A stretch of 64,000 bases of DNA from SZAS-79 sp965279075 (lineage in GTDB: Bacteria; Pseudomonadota; Gammaproteobacteria; Burkholderiales; SG8-39): assembly GCA_965279075.1 (NCBI GenBank), contig CBDIHI010000006.1, positions 1 through 64,000 of the forward strand, read 5' to 3'. The translations under genes were made by a program, and so were the position numbers. Within the stretch, counting starts at the first letter, position 1. Each line of letters begins with the position of its first letter. Below the pieces are notes generated by a model. The model saw only the letters and a program-made list of their open reading frames with translations, had not been told where the DNA came from and ran no database searches. Shown in pieces: positions 1-8,895 of the stretch.

Positions 1-3
1 CGC

Positions 4-948
4 CTAGTCCTCTTCCCCGTGCCCGTCGTACTCGATCGCCAGGCGCTGGCGGGTGATGAACTCTTCCGTGCTGTCGATGCCGCGAAGGTGGAGGATGTAG
101 TTGCGTACGGCCGCTTCGAGCAGCACCGCGAGGTTGCGCCCGGCGGCCACCGGGATCACGACCTTGCGCACGGTCTGGCCGAGGATGTCCTCCGACTGCT
201 CGGCCAGCGGCAGCCGCTCGATCTCGGCGCCGCCCGAGGTGGGCTTGGCGAGGTGGACGATCAGCTTGAGGCGCATCTTCGGGCGCACGGCGGTCTCACC
301 GAAGATCGTGCGGACGTTGAGCAGCCCGAGGCCGCGCACTTCGATGAAGTCCTTCAGCACCGGCGGGCAGCGTCCTTCGAGGATCTTCGGCGCGACCCGC
401 GAGATCTCCACCACGTCGTCGGCCACGAGGCCGTGCCCGCGGCTGATGAGCTCCAGCCCTAGCTCGCTCTTGCCCACGCCCGACTCGCCGGTCACGAGGA
501 CACCGAGGCCGAGGACGTCCATGAATACGCCGTGGCGCGTGGTTTTCTCCGCAAGGGCCTTGGCCAGGTAGCGCGAGAGCGCCTCGATCACGCGCGGCGC
601 TGCGAGGGGGGTGGCGAAGAGCGGGGTATGCGAGTCCCGCGCGCCGGCCAGGATCTCGGCGGGCGCAGTCACCCCGTCGGCGACGACCACCGCAGTGAGC
701 GGCCCGGTGAAGAGCTTTGCGACGAATTCGCTGCGCGCTGCGGTCGAAAACGCGCCGAACATCGAGGCCTCGTAGCCGCCGAGGACCTGGATGCTGTTCG
801 GGTGGGTCAGGTTCAGGTGACCGATCAGGGCGGCGGAGGCCGCAGCCTCGCGCCGCACCGCGGTGCTGCCGTCCTGCCCCGCGATCCACGCGAGCTGGAG
901 CGGCTCGCGATTGTCGTCATGCAACCGCGTGACGTTGACCTGAAGCAT
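4..948 (-). CDS. hprK: HPr kinase/phosphorylase
   Basis: Predicted bifunctional serine kinase/phosphorylase of HPr, 314 aa, close to the usual length. The C-terminal half carries a P-loop (GESGVGKSELGLELI) and the HprK signature region (EVRGLGLLNVRTIFG). I chose the ATG at 948 (MLQVNVTRL) because the upstream in-frame extension is low-quality Pro/Ser-rich sequence that lies inside ptsN. The gene overlaps the end of ptsN by 32 bases, so the two are probably translationally coupled. In betaproteobacteria this enzyme belongs to an incomplete, regulatory PTS; HPr and enzyme I are not in this window. The stop codon is 4 bases from the window edge. Confidence 0.95.
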   Translation of the reverse strand: MLQVNVTRLHDDNREPLQLAWIAGQDGSTAVRREAAASAALIGHLNLTHPNSIQVLGGYEASMFGAFSTAARSEFVAKLFTGPLTAVVVADGVTAPAEILAGARDSHTPLFATPLAAPRVIEALSRYLAKALAEKTTRHGVFMDVLGLGVLVTGESGVGKSELGLELISRGHGLVADDVVEISRVAPKILEGRCPPVLKDFIEVRGLGLLNVRTIFGETAVRPKMRLKLIVHLAKPTSGGAEIERLPLAEQSEDILGQTVRKVVIPVAAGRNLAVLLEAAVRNYILHLRGIDSTEEFITRQRLAIEYDGHGEED

Positions 949-1402
949 CGGGTTGCCAGAATGAGATGAGTTGGTGGAGGGCAGGCGCGTCGGCGGCGGC
1001 AAGCATCGATTCGCGCAGGCCCCGGTCGCTGAACATCTGCGCCAGTTCGGACAGGATCTGGAGGTGCCGCTCGGTGGCCTGCTCGGGAACCAGCAGAGCA
1101 AATACGAGGCTGACGGGCTTGCCGTCGGGCGCTTCGAAGGGGACGGGGGCGGACAGGCGCATGAACGCGCCCAATGCGTCCTTGAGGCCCTTTATCCGCC
1201 CATGGGGAATCGCGACGCCCTGGCCGAGGCCGGTGGAGCCGAGGCGCTCGCGCGCGAACAGGCTCTCGTAGACCACACTGCTCGCAATGCCGTGGTTGTT
1301 CTCGAACAGCAGGCCGATATGCTCAAAAAGCCGCTTCTTGCTCGATACCGAAATGTCCACCCCGACATTGGCGGGCGGAAGGAGCTTGGCGACGAGGTTC
1401 AT
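917..1402 (-). CDS. ptsN: PTS-Ntr nitrogen regulatory EIIA protein
   Basis: EIIA-Ntr family, 161 aa from the ATG at 1402 (MNLVAKLLPP). An in-frame ATG 21 bases upstream is possible but adds only an Arg/Pro-rich tail. The phosphoacceptor histidine is in the GVAIPHGRIKGL motif (about His67). Family role: phosphorylated by the NPr/HPr relay, it modulates potassium transport, sigma-54-linked nitrogen functions and envelope stress. It sits in the classical rpoN-hpf-ptsN-hprK order, about 107 bases downstream of hpf. Confidence 0.95.
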   Translation of the reverse strand: MNLVAKLLPPANVGVDISVSSKKRLFEHIGLLFENNHGIASSVVYESLFARERLGSTGLGQGVAIPHGRIKGLKDALGAFMRLSAPVPFEAPDGKPVSLVFALLVPEQATERHLQILSELAQMFSDRGLRESMLAAADAPALHQLISFWQPDASGQRHAVA

Positions 1403-1508
1403 GGGTCGGGGCTGCGGGCGCACGCGGGCCGGGCGCCGGGCTGGCTGCGAGGGGGCGGATTATAGCCCAAGCCCGGGTGGGGGCCTGCGACGCACCGACT
1501 CAACGGGA

Positions 1509-1835
1509 TCAGGTCTCGATCCCGGGCTGGTGCTTGAGGGCGTCGTGCGGTTTCGCCGTCGACTTGTTCTTGTACTTGATCACCTGCCGGTCGAGCTTGT
1601 CGACCAGCAGGTCGATCGCCGCGTAGAGGTCGGGGTTGGTGCATTCCACGTGGATGTCCTTGCCCCTGACGTGCAGCGTGACCTCGGCCTTGCGAACGAG
1701 CTTGTCGACCGACAGGATCACGTGGGCGTCGATGACGTGGTCGAAATGCCTGGTGATGCGGTCGAACTTGTCGCTGACGAAAGTGCGTATTGCCGGGGTT
1801 ACATCGAGGTGATGGCCGCTGACGTTCAGGTTCAT
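1509..1835 (-). CDS. hpf: ribosome hibernation promoting factor (short HPF)
   Basis: Short HPF/YfiA-family protein of 108 aa, with the family start MNLNVSGHHLDVTPAIR and the central VTLHVRGKDIHVE region. It has no C-terminal dimerisation domain, so it is the short form. Known role: binds the 30S decoding region and, with RMF in gammaproteobacteria, promotes 100S dimers in stationary phase. A strong Shine-Dalgarno (GGAGG) lies upstream of the ATG. It follows rpoN by 28 bases and is probably cotranscribed with it. Confidence 0.95.
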   Translation of the reverse strand: MNLNVSGHHLDVTPAIRTFVSDKFDRITRHFDHVIDAHVILSVDKLVRKAEVTLHVRGKDIHVECTNPDLYAAIDLLVDKLDRQVIKYKNKSTAKPHDALKHQPGIET

Positions 1836-1863
1836 TGGCGCCTCCGGGCTTTGCGGTGTGGGG

Positions 1864-3318
1864 CTACAGGGACTTTCTCAGGTTGACCGGCGGGATCTGC
1901 AGGGATTCGCGGTACTTGGCGATCGTCCGCCGCGCCACCACGATACCCTGTTGGCCGAGAATTTGCGAGATTCTGGAATCGGAGAGCGGCGTCTTGGTGT
2001 CCTCTGCGGCGACAAGCTGCTTGATCAGCGCGCGTATGGCGGTGGCCGAACATGCGCCACCCGTATCTGTCGCGACGTGGCTGCCGAAGAAGTACTTGAG
2101 CTCGTAGGTGCCGCGCGGGGTTGCCATGTACTTCTGCGTGGTTACCCGCGAAATGGTGCTTTCGTGAAGCCCGAGTGTCTCGGCGATTTCGCGCAGCACC
2201 ATCGGGCGCATCGCGACTTCGCCGTGCTCGAAAAAGTGCCGCTGCCGGTCGATGATCGCCTGCGAGACGCGCAGGATCGTGTCGAAGCGCTGTTGCACGT
2301 TCTTGATCAGCCAGCGCGCTTCCTGCAACTGGCCCGACATCGAGCCACCCGGGCTGCCCCTGTTCCCCGCGAGCAGGGAAGCGTAAAGGCGGTTGATGCG
2401 CAGCTTCGGCATCGCCTCGGGGTTCAGGCTCGCGCGCCACACGCCCTTGATCCTGCGCACGACGACGTCGGGAACGACGTAGCGGGTTTCAACGTCGGAG
2501 AACGCGGCGCCGGGGTGGGGGTTCAGGCGCAGGATCAGGCGCTGCGCCGCGCGCAGGTCGTCGTCGCTCGCGCCGGTAAGCTGCCTCAGGCGCGAATAGT
2601 CGCGGTTGGCGAGGGCTTCGAGGTGGTGCTCGGCGATGGTACCGGCGAGCTTCGCGATGCCGGCCTGCTCCGCAGTTTCCGGAGTCATAGCGCGGATCTG
2701 CAGCAGCAGGCATTCGCTGGGAGTACGCGCGCCCACCCCGGCCGGCTCCATGTTCTGCAGGTGGCGCAGCGCGATGCCGAGATCCTCGATGCCTGCGTCC
2801 GCCTCCGGCGGCAGCAGCTCCGCGATTTCCTCGAGCGGCTGCGTCAGGTACCCGTCGTCGTCGAGCGCGTCGATGAGCATGCCGATCAGGGCGCGGTCGC
2901 GGCGCGCGAGGTTGGTGAGAATGAGCTGGTTGTTGAGGTGCTGGCGCAGCGAAAGGTTTTCCGGCGCGACAAAGGCCCGGTCCGAATCCTCGTCGTCGTC
3001 GCTACCCGTGCGCGGGGAGGCGGAGAAGTCAGGTTGCCATTCGTCCCCGGACGCGGCCTCCGGGGTATCGCCGGCAGCCGCACCCGGAGTTTCCGGGGCA
3101 GCGTTGCCATCCGCCGGCGCTTCCGGTGCCGTGAAGGTTCCGGGCGGCGTGAGCCCGTCCTCCGCATCCTCGCGTTCGAGGATCGGGTTCTCCATCAGCA
3201 TCCTCTCGATCTCCTGGTTCAGCTCGACCGTGGACAGCTGCAGCAGCTTGATGGACTGCTGCAACTGCGGTGTCAGCGTGAGGTGCTGGGAGAGCCGGAA
3301 CTGGAGTGTCGGCTTCAT
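1864..3318 (-). CDS. rpoN: RNA polymerase sigma-54 factor
   Basis: Sigma-54, 484 aa. Region I is the glutamine/leucine-rich N-terminus (MKPTLQFRLSQHLTLTPQLQ). An acidic Ala/Pro-rich region II follows at about residues 50-115, then the core-binding region. The C-terminus contains the RpoN box (ARRTIAKYRE), which reads the -24 element. It directs transcription from -24/-12 promoters with AAA+ activators; this window contains two such activators and two strong candidate promoters (near 11445 and 53211). It follows lptB by 80 bases. Confidence 0.97.
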   Translation of the reverse strand: MKPTLQFRLSQHLTLTPQLQQSIKLLQLSTVELNQEIERMLMENPILEREDAEDGLTPPGTFTAPEAPADGNAAPETPGAAAGDTPEAASGDEWQPDFSASPRTGSDDDEDSDRAFVAPENLSLRQHLNNQLILTNLARRDRALIGMLIDALDDDGYLTQPLEEIAELLPPEADAGIEDLGIALRHLQNMEPAGVGARTPSECLLLQIRAMTPETAEQAGIAKLAGTIAEHHLEALANRDYSRLRQLTGASDDDLRAAQRLILRLNPHPGAAFSDVETRYVVPDVVVRRIKGVWRASLNPEAMPKLRINRLYASLLAGNRGSPGGSMSGQLQEARWLIKNVQQRFDTILRVSQAIIDRQRHFFEHGEVAMRPMVLREIAETLGLHESTISRVTTQKYMATPRGTYELKYFFGSHVATDTGGACSATAIRALIKQLVAAEDTKTPLSDSRISQILGQQGIVVARRTIAKYRESLQIPPVNLRKSL

Positions 3319-3398
3319 CGAGACGCGGGAAGGGGACGCAAGGGTTGTGGTCTCAGGGCCGCCGGCAGGCCAGGGCGGGAAGCCGGCCGGAGGCCAGC

Positions 3399-4121
3399 CT
3401 ACATGCGGAAATTTTCGCCCAGGTAGACCCGGCGCACGCTGTCATTATAGACAATTTCGTCCGGGTGCCCGGAAGCCAGCACCGCGCCGTCGTTCATGAT
3501 GTACGCGCGATCGCATATGCCGAGCGTTTCGCGGACGTTGTGGTCGGTGATCAGGACGCCGATCGAGCGCTCCTTCAGGAAGCGTATGATGCGCTGGATG
3601 TCCAGCACCGCGATGGGGTCGACGCCGGCAAAAGGCTCGTCGAGCAGGATGAAGGCGGGACGCGTGCCCAGCGCCCGTGCGATCTCGAGCCGGCGGCGCT
3701 CGCCCCCGGAGAGCGCGAGCGCCGGGTGCTTGCGCAGGTGCGTTATGTTGAGATCGACCAGCAGCTCGGCGAGCCGGGTCTCGATTTCGTCGCCGGAAAG
3801 GCCCTGCAATTCCAGCACGGCCTGGATGTTCTCTTCTACGGTGAGCTTGCGGAAAACCGAGTTCTCCTGCGGCAGGTAGGAGATCCCCATGCGGGCCCTG
3901 CGGTGGATCGGAAGGTGCGTCAGTTCCTGGCCATCCATGTGGATCCCGCCGGCGTCCACCGCGACCAGCCCGACGATCATGTAGAAGCAGGTCGTCTTGC
4001 CTGCGCCGTTGGGTCCCAGGAGGCCGACGACTTCACCGCTCGAGACCGAGAGCGACACATCCTGTACTACGGTGCGCGACTTGTAGCGCTTTCGCAGGCT
4101 CTCCGCCGAAAGGACGCTCAT
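3399..4121 (-). CDS. lptB: LPS export ABC transporter ATP-binding protein LptB
   Basis: ATPase of the LptB2FG transporter that extracts LPS from the inner membrane, 240 aa. Walker A is GPNGAGKTT, the signature LSGGERRRLEIARAL is the LptB variant, and Walker B ends in ILLDEPFAGVDP. It overlaps lptA by four bases (ATGA), so it is translationally coupled. LptF and LptG are not in this window. Confidence 0.97.
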   Translation of the reverse strand: MSVLSAESLRKRYKSRTVVQDVSLSVSSGEVVGLLGPNGAGKTTCFYMIVGLVAVDAGGIHMDGQELTHLPIHRRARMGISYLPQENSVFRKLTVEENIQAVLELQGLSGDEIETRLAELLVDLNITHLRKHPALALSGGERRRLEIARALGTRPAFILLDEPFAGVDPIAVLDIQRIIRFLKERSIGVLITDHNVRETLGICDRAYIMNDGAVLASGHPDEIVYNDSVRRVYLGENFRM

Positions 4122-4744
4122 CGAGCCTGGGGCTTCGGGGCCGCCGCCGGCGGCGTGGCCGGAACCTTCGCGGGCGCAGGCCCGGCGCCGGGTTCGTCCG
4201 CCTTGGCCTTGGGCTGAATCACCGCGCGTACGCGGCCCTCGGGGTTCGCAGCCGAGGACACGCTCTTGCCGCTCAGCACGGAGAAAAACTCGGATCGCGT
4301 ATCAACGGTGATCACGTCGCCGCGCACCTCGTCCTTGTCGCGCATGAGGTGTGCCTGCTCGCGCAGGTCGATCTTTTCCCGTTTGTCGTCGATTTCTATG
4401 GTGAGGGCGTCGCCGTCGATCCACTCTTCCTTGCCGTCGCGCTTCTGGCGAAAGCGCGCGGGGTTTCCCGTGGCGACCGAGATCTGGTAGCCCTCCGGGT
4501 CCTGGCGGACCGTTATCCGGTCGGCGCGCACCAGGATCGTCCCCTTGGTGAGCACCACGTTGCCCTCGAAGATGCTGATCCGCCGCGCGTCGTCAGAGCT
4601 CATCCTGTTTGCCTCGATATTCGTCGGCTTGTCCTTGTCGGCCTTCTCGGCGTGTGCCGCCAGAGGTGCGAACAGGGACGCGACAAGCGTCGCCGCGACC
4701 AGAACCGGCCGGTTCGTTCGCATCGCGCAGGGTTTCGGGCTCAC
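4118..4744 (-). CDS. lptA: LPS transport periplasmic protein LptA
   Basis: Periplasmic bridge protein of LPS transport (OstA-type beta-jellyroll), 208 aa. An N-terminal signal peptide ends near APLAAHAEK, and the jellyroll starts at the typical PTNIEANRMSSDD motif. The C-terminus is a Pro/Ala/Lys-rich tail of about 30 residues. I kept the GTG at 4744 because it overlaps the lptC stop (GTGA) and has an AGGA purine tract about 7 bases upstream. The ATG at 4723 would also leave an intact signal peptide. Confidence 0.93.
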   Translation of the reverse strand: MSPKPCAMRTNRPVLVAATLVASLFAPLAAHAEKADKDKPTNIEANRMSSDDARRISIFEGNVVLTKGTILVRADRITVRQDPEGYQISVATGNPARFRQKRDGKEEWIDGDALTIEIDDKREKIDLREQAHLMRDKDEVRGDVITVDTRSEFFSVLSGKSVSSAANPEGRVRAVIQPKAKADEPGAGPAPAKVPATPPAAAPKPQAR

Positions 4745-5316
4745 TTCCTCTTCCTTTCCTCAAACCGGCCCCGCACCCGCTCGCGCAGGTGCAACTGCCG
4801 GGCGCCGTTGTCGTACTCCATGCCGCGCCCCGTGAGGGAGCGGCCTTCTTCCGTGATCACCACATCGCGGTCGGTCAGCACCAGGGACCTCTCGCGGACG
4901 ATATGCAGGAAGCTGGTGTCCAGGCGCATCGAGGGTTGCTGGGGGGTCGCCGTGCGCAACAGCAGGACATTGTCGTACAGGAACGTGTCCTCGCCATCCT
5001 GGCTGAGTGCGCCGCGCTCGGCCGTGATTGTCATGGGTGAATCCCCCGGCTTGGTGCTCAGCAGGCGCGGCGAGTCCAAGTCGGTCGAGTCATCGTCCGG
5101 GTAATGTACCATCTTGCGGGCCGACAGCGTCGATTCCGCCGTGCCGGAAGGCCCATAGCCGACGATGCTGAAGTTGCTCACGATGTAGTCCGGGTCGTGG
5201 CGCCGCAGCGACGGGTGGGTTTCCTCCACGCGGACCGTCCGCTCTAGCCAGAAGGTCAGCAAGCCGAGGGACAGCATCAGCGCTATCGGGAACAGGCGGG
5301 CGTTCGAGAGCTGCAT
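4741..5316 (-). CDS. lptC: LPS export protein LptC
   Basis: Bitopic inner-membrane protein that passes LPS from LptB2FG to LptA, 191 aa. One N-terminal membrane segment (about residues 7-25) is followed by a periplasmic jellyroll with the family pattern DYIVSNFSIVGYGPSG. The start is uncertain: ATG at 5316 or TTG at 5322, which directly abuts the kdsC stop. It is coupled to lptA by a four-base overlap. Sequence divergence is normal for this family; the identification also rests on its position between kdsC and lptA. Confidence 0.93.
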   Translation of the reverse strand: MQLSNARLFPIALMLSLGLLTFWLERTVRVEETHPSLRRHDPDYIVSNFSIVGYGPSGTAESTLSARKMVHYPDDDSTDLDSPRLLSTKPGDSPMTITAERGALSQDGEDTFLYDNVLLLRTATPQQPSMRLDTSFLHIVRERSLVLTDRDVVITEEGRSLTGRGMEYDNGARQLHLRERVRGRFEERKRK

Positions 5317-5322
5317 CTTCAA

Positions 5323-5847
5323 TCAGGCGAGGTACGGCGCGATGGCCGCGTCGAGCGTACCCTGCGCGCGCATCAGGATTTCGCAAACCTCGCGCACGGC
5401 CCCGGCGCCGGCTGGTCGCGTGGCCACGAAATGGGCGTGGCGCCGCACGATCTCGGGCGCCTCGGAGGTCGAGGCCGCGAATCCGCAGCGGGTGAGCACG
5501 GGCAGGTCGACTACGTCGTCCCCCATGTAGCCGCAATTGGCGGGATCGATCCGCATTGACGCGGACAGGCCGACGAAGGCGGAGCGCTTGTCGGCGATCC
5601 CCTGCAGCACGTGGGTGATGCCGAGATTCTTCGCCCTGAGTGCGACCACTTCGGAGCGCCGGCCGGTAAGAATCGCGGTCTGGACACCGCTGTCCATCAG
5701 CATCCTGATTCCGTGTCCGTCCAGCGTGCTGAACGCCTTCATCTCTTCGCCGGAGTCCGTGTAGTAGAGCCGGCCGTCGGTGAGCACGCCGTCCACGTCG
5801 AAAATCATCAGTCGCACGCCATGCGCTTTCGCGAGCATCGCTTCCAT
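5323..5847 (-). CDS. kdsC: 3-deoxy-D-manno-octulosonate 8-phosphate phosphatase
   Basis: Small HAD-superfamily phosphatase that converts KDO-8-phosphate to KDO, 174 aa from the ATG at 5847. The catalytic aspartates are in DVDGVLTDG, the second motif is LTGRRS, and the metal-binding motif is GYMGDDVVDLPV. There is no cap domain, as in the tetrameric C0 subclass. The start lies one base from the kdsD stop, so the two are coupled. KdsD and KdsC are consecutive users of the KDO pathway, supplying LPS inner core. Confidence 0.95.
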   Translation of the reverse strand: MEAMLAKAHGVRLMIFDVDGVLTDGRLYYTDSGEEMKAFSTLDGHGIRMLMDSGVQTAILTGRRSEVVALRAKNLGITHVLQGIADKRSAFVGLSASMRIDPANCGYMGDDVVDLPVLTRCGFAASTSEAPEIVRRHAHFVATRPAGAGAVREVCEILMRAQGTLDAAIAPYLA

Positions 5848-5848
5848 A

Positions 5849-6850
5849 TCAGACCACCTTGGCCCGGAACAGGTCGTGCATGTCCAGCGCGCCGAGCAGC
5901 GTTCCATGTGCGTCGGCCACGAGGAGCTGGTTGACCTTGTGGCGTTCCATGAGTTCGACGGCCTCGACCGCCAGCGCGTCGGGGCCGATGCGGCGGGGCG
6001 ACGCGCTCATCACGTCGGCAATACTCGCGGATTTCAGGTCCGCGAGCCTTTCTACGGCGCGCCTCAGGTCTCCGTCGGTGAAGATTCCTGCTATCCCGCC
6101 CGAGGCGTCGAGGACGGCGGTCATCCCCATGCGCTTGCGGGAAATCTCGAGCACCGCCTCCGACAGGGATGCGCCCAGCGCAACGCTCGGAACGTCGCTG
6201 CCGCTTCGCATGACGTCGGATACGCGGGTGAGCAGCCTGCGGCCCAGCGCGCCCCCGGGATGGGATCGCGCGAAATCCGCCTCGGAGAACCCGCGCGCGT
6301 CGAGCAGCGCGACCGCTAGCGCGTCGCCCAGGGCGAGTGCTGCGGTCGTGCTTGCAGTCGGGGCGAGGTTCAGGGGACATGCCTCCTGCGCCACGCCGGC
6401 GTCGAGGTGCACATCCGCCTCGATCGCCAGGGTCGAGGACGGTTGCCCGGTGATGGCGATCAGTTTGGCGCCCTGCCGTTTCACTTGGGGGACGATCGCG
6501 AGCAGTTCCGCCGACTCCCCCGAATGCGAAATGCAGAGGAACACGTCCTCGGGCCGGACCATGCCAAGGTCGCCGTGCCCCGCTTCCGCCGCATGGACGA
6601 AGAATGCCGGTGTTCCTGTGCTCGCCATCGTGGAGGCGATCTTCCTCGCTACATGGCCGGACTTCCCGATACCGCTTACCACCACACGGCCCTCGCAGGC
6701 AAGGATCAAGTCCAGCGCCGCAAGGAAACTGCCGTCGACGCGGCCCGCCAGGGCGCGCACCGCCCCGGCTTCGATTTCGAGCACACGCCGGGCGAGGGCG
6801 AGCGAATTTTCGCCGGAACCTCGGATAGACTTGGGAGCGACACTTGTCAT
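5849..6850 (-). CDS. kdsD: arabinose-5-phosphate isomerase (KpsF/GutQ family)
   Basis: Converts ribulose-5-phosphate to arabinose-5-phosphate, the first step of KDO synthesis; 333 aa from the ATG at 6850 (MTSVAPKS). An N-terminal SIS domain contains GIGKSGHVARKIAST and the AEAGHGDLGM active-site loop with the family histidine. Two C-terminal CBS domains follow (from about residue 205). It is divergent from the KefB-type antiporter across a 61-base gap, so it is probably the first gene of the kdsDC-lptCAB-rpoN run. Confidence 0.95.
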   Translation of the reverse strand: MTSVAPKSIRGSGENSLALARRVLEIEAGAVRALAGRVDGSFLAALDLILACEGRVVVSGIGKSGHVARKIASTMASTGTPAFFVHAAEAGHGDLGMVRPEDVFLCISHSGESAELLAIVPQVKRQGAKLIAITGQPSSTLAIEADVHLDAGVAQEACPLNLAPTASTTAALALGDALAVALLDARGFSEADFARSHPGGALGRRLLTRVSDVMRSGSDVPSVALGASLSEAVLEISRKRMGMTAVLDASGGIAGIFTDGDLRRAVERLADLKSASIADVMSASPRRIGPDALAVEAVELMERHKVNQLLVADAHGTLLGALDMHDLFRAKVV

Positions 6851-6911
6851 GGCTTTCAAGTGTAGCCCACCGTGAAGCCCACGGCATAGCCCAAGGACTC
6901 CTCCCGCCACC

Positions 6912-8888
6912 ATGGAAGCTGCTGGCGTCTCCCTTCAACCGGTGCTTGTCTTGCTCGCTTGCGCGGTGCTTGCGGTCGTCGCTTTCAGGAGCCTGCAACT
7001 GCCGCCGATGCTCGGCTACCTGCTCACCGGCGTGATGCTCGGGCCGCATGCGTTCGGGCTGATTCCCGACACGAGCGAAACGAGGCACCTGGCGGAGTTC
7101 GGCATAGTGTTCCTGATGTTTTCCATCGGCCTGGAGTTCAGCCTGCCCAAGCTGATGGCAATGCGCAAGGTCGTCTTCGGCCTCGGGTTCGCACAGGTGG
7201 CCGCAACGATGTCGGTCGGCCTCACGCTCGGACTTGGGCTCGGGGCGTCCTGGCAGGCGAGCCTTGTCTTCGGCGGGGCGATCGCCATGTCGTCCACCGC
7301 GATCGTGTCCAAGCTCCTGGCGGAACGCCTCGAGCTGGATACGCCCCACGGCCGGGAGATCATCGGCGTGCTGCTTTTCCAGGACCTTGCGGTGGTGCCG
7401 CTCCTGATCGTGATCCCCGCCTTGGGTCAGCCACCCGAGGCCATAGGGGCGGCGGTCGGAATCGCCTTGCTCAAGGCTGCCGCCGTGCTCGTCACCCTGA
7501 TACTCGCCGGGCCGCGGCTGATGCGCTTCTGGTTCAGCGTGGTCGCGAGACGTCGCTCGAACGAACTGTTCGTGCTCAATGTGCTGCTGATCACGCTTGG
7601 CCTGGCGTACCTGACTTCGCTCGCGGGGCTGTCGCTCGCGCTGGGGGCTTTCCTGGCAGGGATGCTGATTTCGGAAACCGAGTACCGCTACCAGGTCGAG
7701 GAGGACATCAAGCCGTTCCGCGACATCCTGCTGGGGTTGTTCTTCGTCACCGTAGGCATGATGCTCGATCTCCCCGCGGTTGCGGAGCGCTGGTGGGTGG
7801 TGGGGCTGGCAGTATTGCTGATCGTGCTGGTGAAGTTCGGGTTGATCGTCGCGCTCGCGCGAGCATTCGGGGGCACGCAGAGCACTGCGCTGCGCACCGG
7901 GCTCTGCCTCGCCCAGGCCGGCGAGTTCGGCTTCGTGCTCCTCGCGAACGCGGGAGGCGTGGGGTTCATGTCATCCGCCATGCTGCAGGCCCTGCTCGCG
8001 GCGATGATCCTTTCGATGCTGGCAAGCCCGTTCATCATTGCCGCGAGCGACCGGATCGTGATGCGGTTCTCGGCGTCGGAGTGGATGCTGCGGTCGCTGG
8101 AGCTGCATCGCATCGCGGTGCAGTCCATCGAGTCGGACCGGCATGTCGTGATCCTCGGCTATGGCCGGAACGGGCAGCGGCTCGCCAGGCTGCTGGATGC
8201 CGAGGGGATACGCTACGTGGCATTGGACCTCGACCCTGAACGGGTGCGGGATGCCGCGCTGGCAGGAGATACCGTGGTTTTCGCGGACTGCTCGAGGCGC
8301 GAGGCTTTGACGGCGGTGGGCCTCGCACGGGCGGCAGCCGTGGTGGTCACTTTCGCCGATGCCGACGCGTCGGTCCGGGTGCTCGCCAACATTCAGGCGC
8401 TCAACCCGGCCATCCCGGTGATCGTGCGGGCGCGCGAGGAAAGCGAGATGGAGCGCTTGCTCGCGGCTGGCGCATCTGAGGTCGTGCCAGAGGCGCTCGA
8501 GTCGGGGCTGATGCTCGCCTCTCACACGCTGGTCTGGATCGGTGTGCCGCTTTCGCGGGTCATGCGCAGGTTGCGGGTTGTGCGCGACCAGCACTACGGG
8601 CTGCTGCGCGGGCTTTTCCACGGCGCGGGTGACGACATCGAAATGGGCGATTCCGCCCAGCCGCGGCTGCACTCCGTGACGCTGGCGCCATCCGCGCATG
8701 CCATAGGCCGGCCGGTCGCCGATCTAGGGCTTGAAGCGATCGGTGCGCAAGTCAAGGCGGTCCGGCGTCCCGGCGAGGGCAAGCTGCCTGCAGAAGGCGG
8801 GCTCGTGCTTGAGGCCAATGACGTGGTCGTGTTGCTCGGGGTTCCGGAGTCGCTTGCAGCCGCGGAGATCCGGCTGCTGCAGGGCTGA
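6912..8888 (+). CDS. KefB-type monovalent cation:proton antiporter with RCK domains
   Basis: CPA2-family antiporter, 658 aa. About twelve membrane segments occupy residues 1-385, beginning with the typical PPMLGYLLTGVMLGPHA helix. A cytosolic RCK-N nucleotide-binding domain follows (GYGRNGQ at about residue 415), then an RCK-C/TrkA-C domain at the end. Family members (KefB/KefC/YbaL) exchange K+ or Na+ for protons under glutathione or nucleotide control. I cannot tell which ion or ligand from sequence. The divergent kefB-like/kdsD pair is common in betaproteobacteria. Confidence 0.9.
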   Translation: MEAAGVSLQPVLVLLACAVLAVVAFRSLQLPPMLGYLLTGVMLGPHAFGLIPDTSETRHLAEFGIVFLMFSIGLEFSLPKLMAMRKVVFGLGFAQVAATMSVGLTLGLGLGASWQASLVFGGAIAMSSTAIVSKLLAERLELDTPHGREIIGVLLFQDLAVVPLLIVIPALGQPPEAIGAAVGIALLKAAAVLVTLILAGPRLMRFWFSVVARRRSNELFVLNVLLITLGLAYLTSLAGLSLALGAFLAGMLISETEYRYQVEEDIKPFRDILLGLFFVTVGMMLDLPAVAERWWVVGLAVLLIVLVKFGLIVALARAFGGTQSTALRTGLCLAQAGEFGFVLLANAGGVGFMSSAMLQALLAAMILSMLASPFIIAASDRIVMRFSASEWMLRSLELHRIAVQSIESDRHVVILGYGRNGQRLARLLDAEGIRYVALDLDPERVRDAALAGDTVVFADCSRREALTAVGLARAAAVVVTFADADASVRVLANIQALNPAIPVIVRAREESEMERLLAAGASEVVPEALESGLMLASHTLVWIGVPLSRVMRRLRVVRDQHYGLLRGLFHGAGDDIEMGDSAQPRLHSVTLAPSAHAIGRPVADLGLEAIGAQVKAVRRPGEGKLPAEGGLVLEANDVVVLLGVPESLAAAEIRLLQG

Positions 8889-8895
8889 CCGTCGG

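Noticed and set aside
3335..3398. GC-rich inverted segments between lptB and rpoN
   Set aside because: Imperfect repeats of GGCC/GGCCGG without T-run or spacing of a known element.
1858..3426. 522-codon plus-strand frame antisense to rpoN
   Set aside because: Shadow frame; rpoN on the other strand has every family feature.
5808..7349. 513-codon minus-strand frame over kdsD and kefB
   Set aside because: Covers two well-identified genes in another frame with Arg/Gly-rich sequence.
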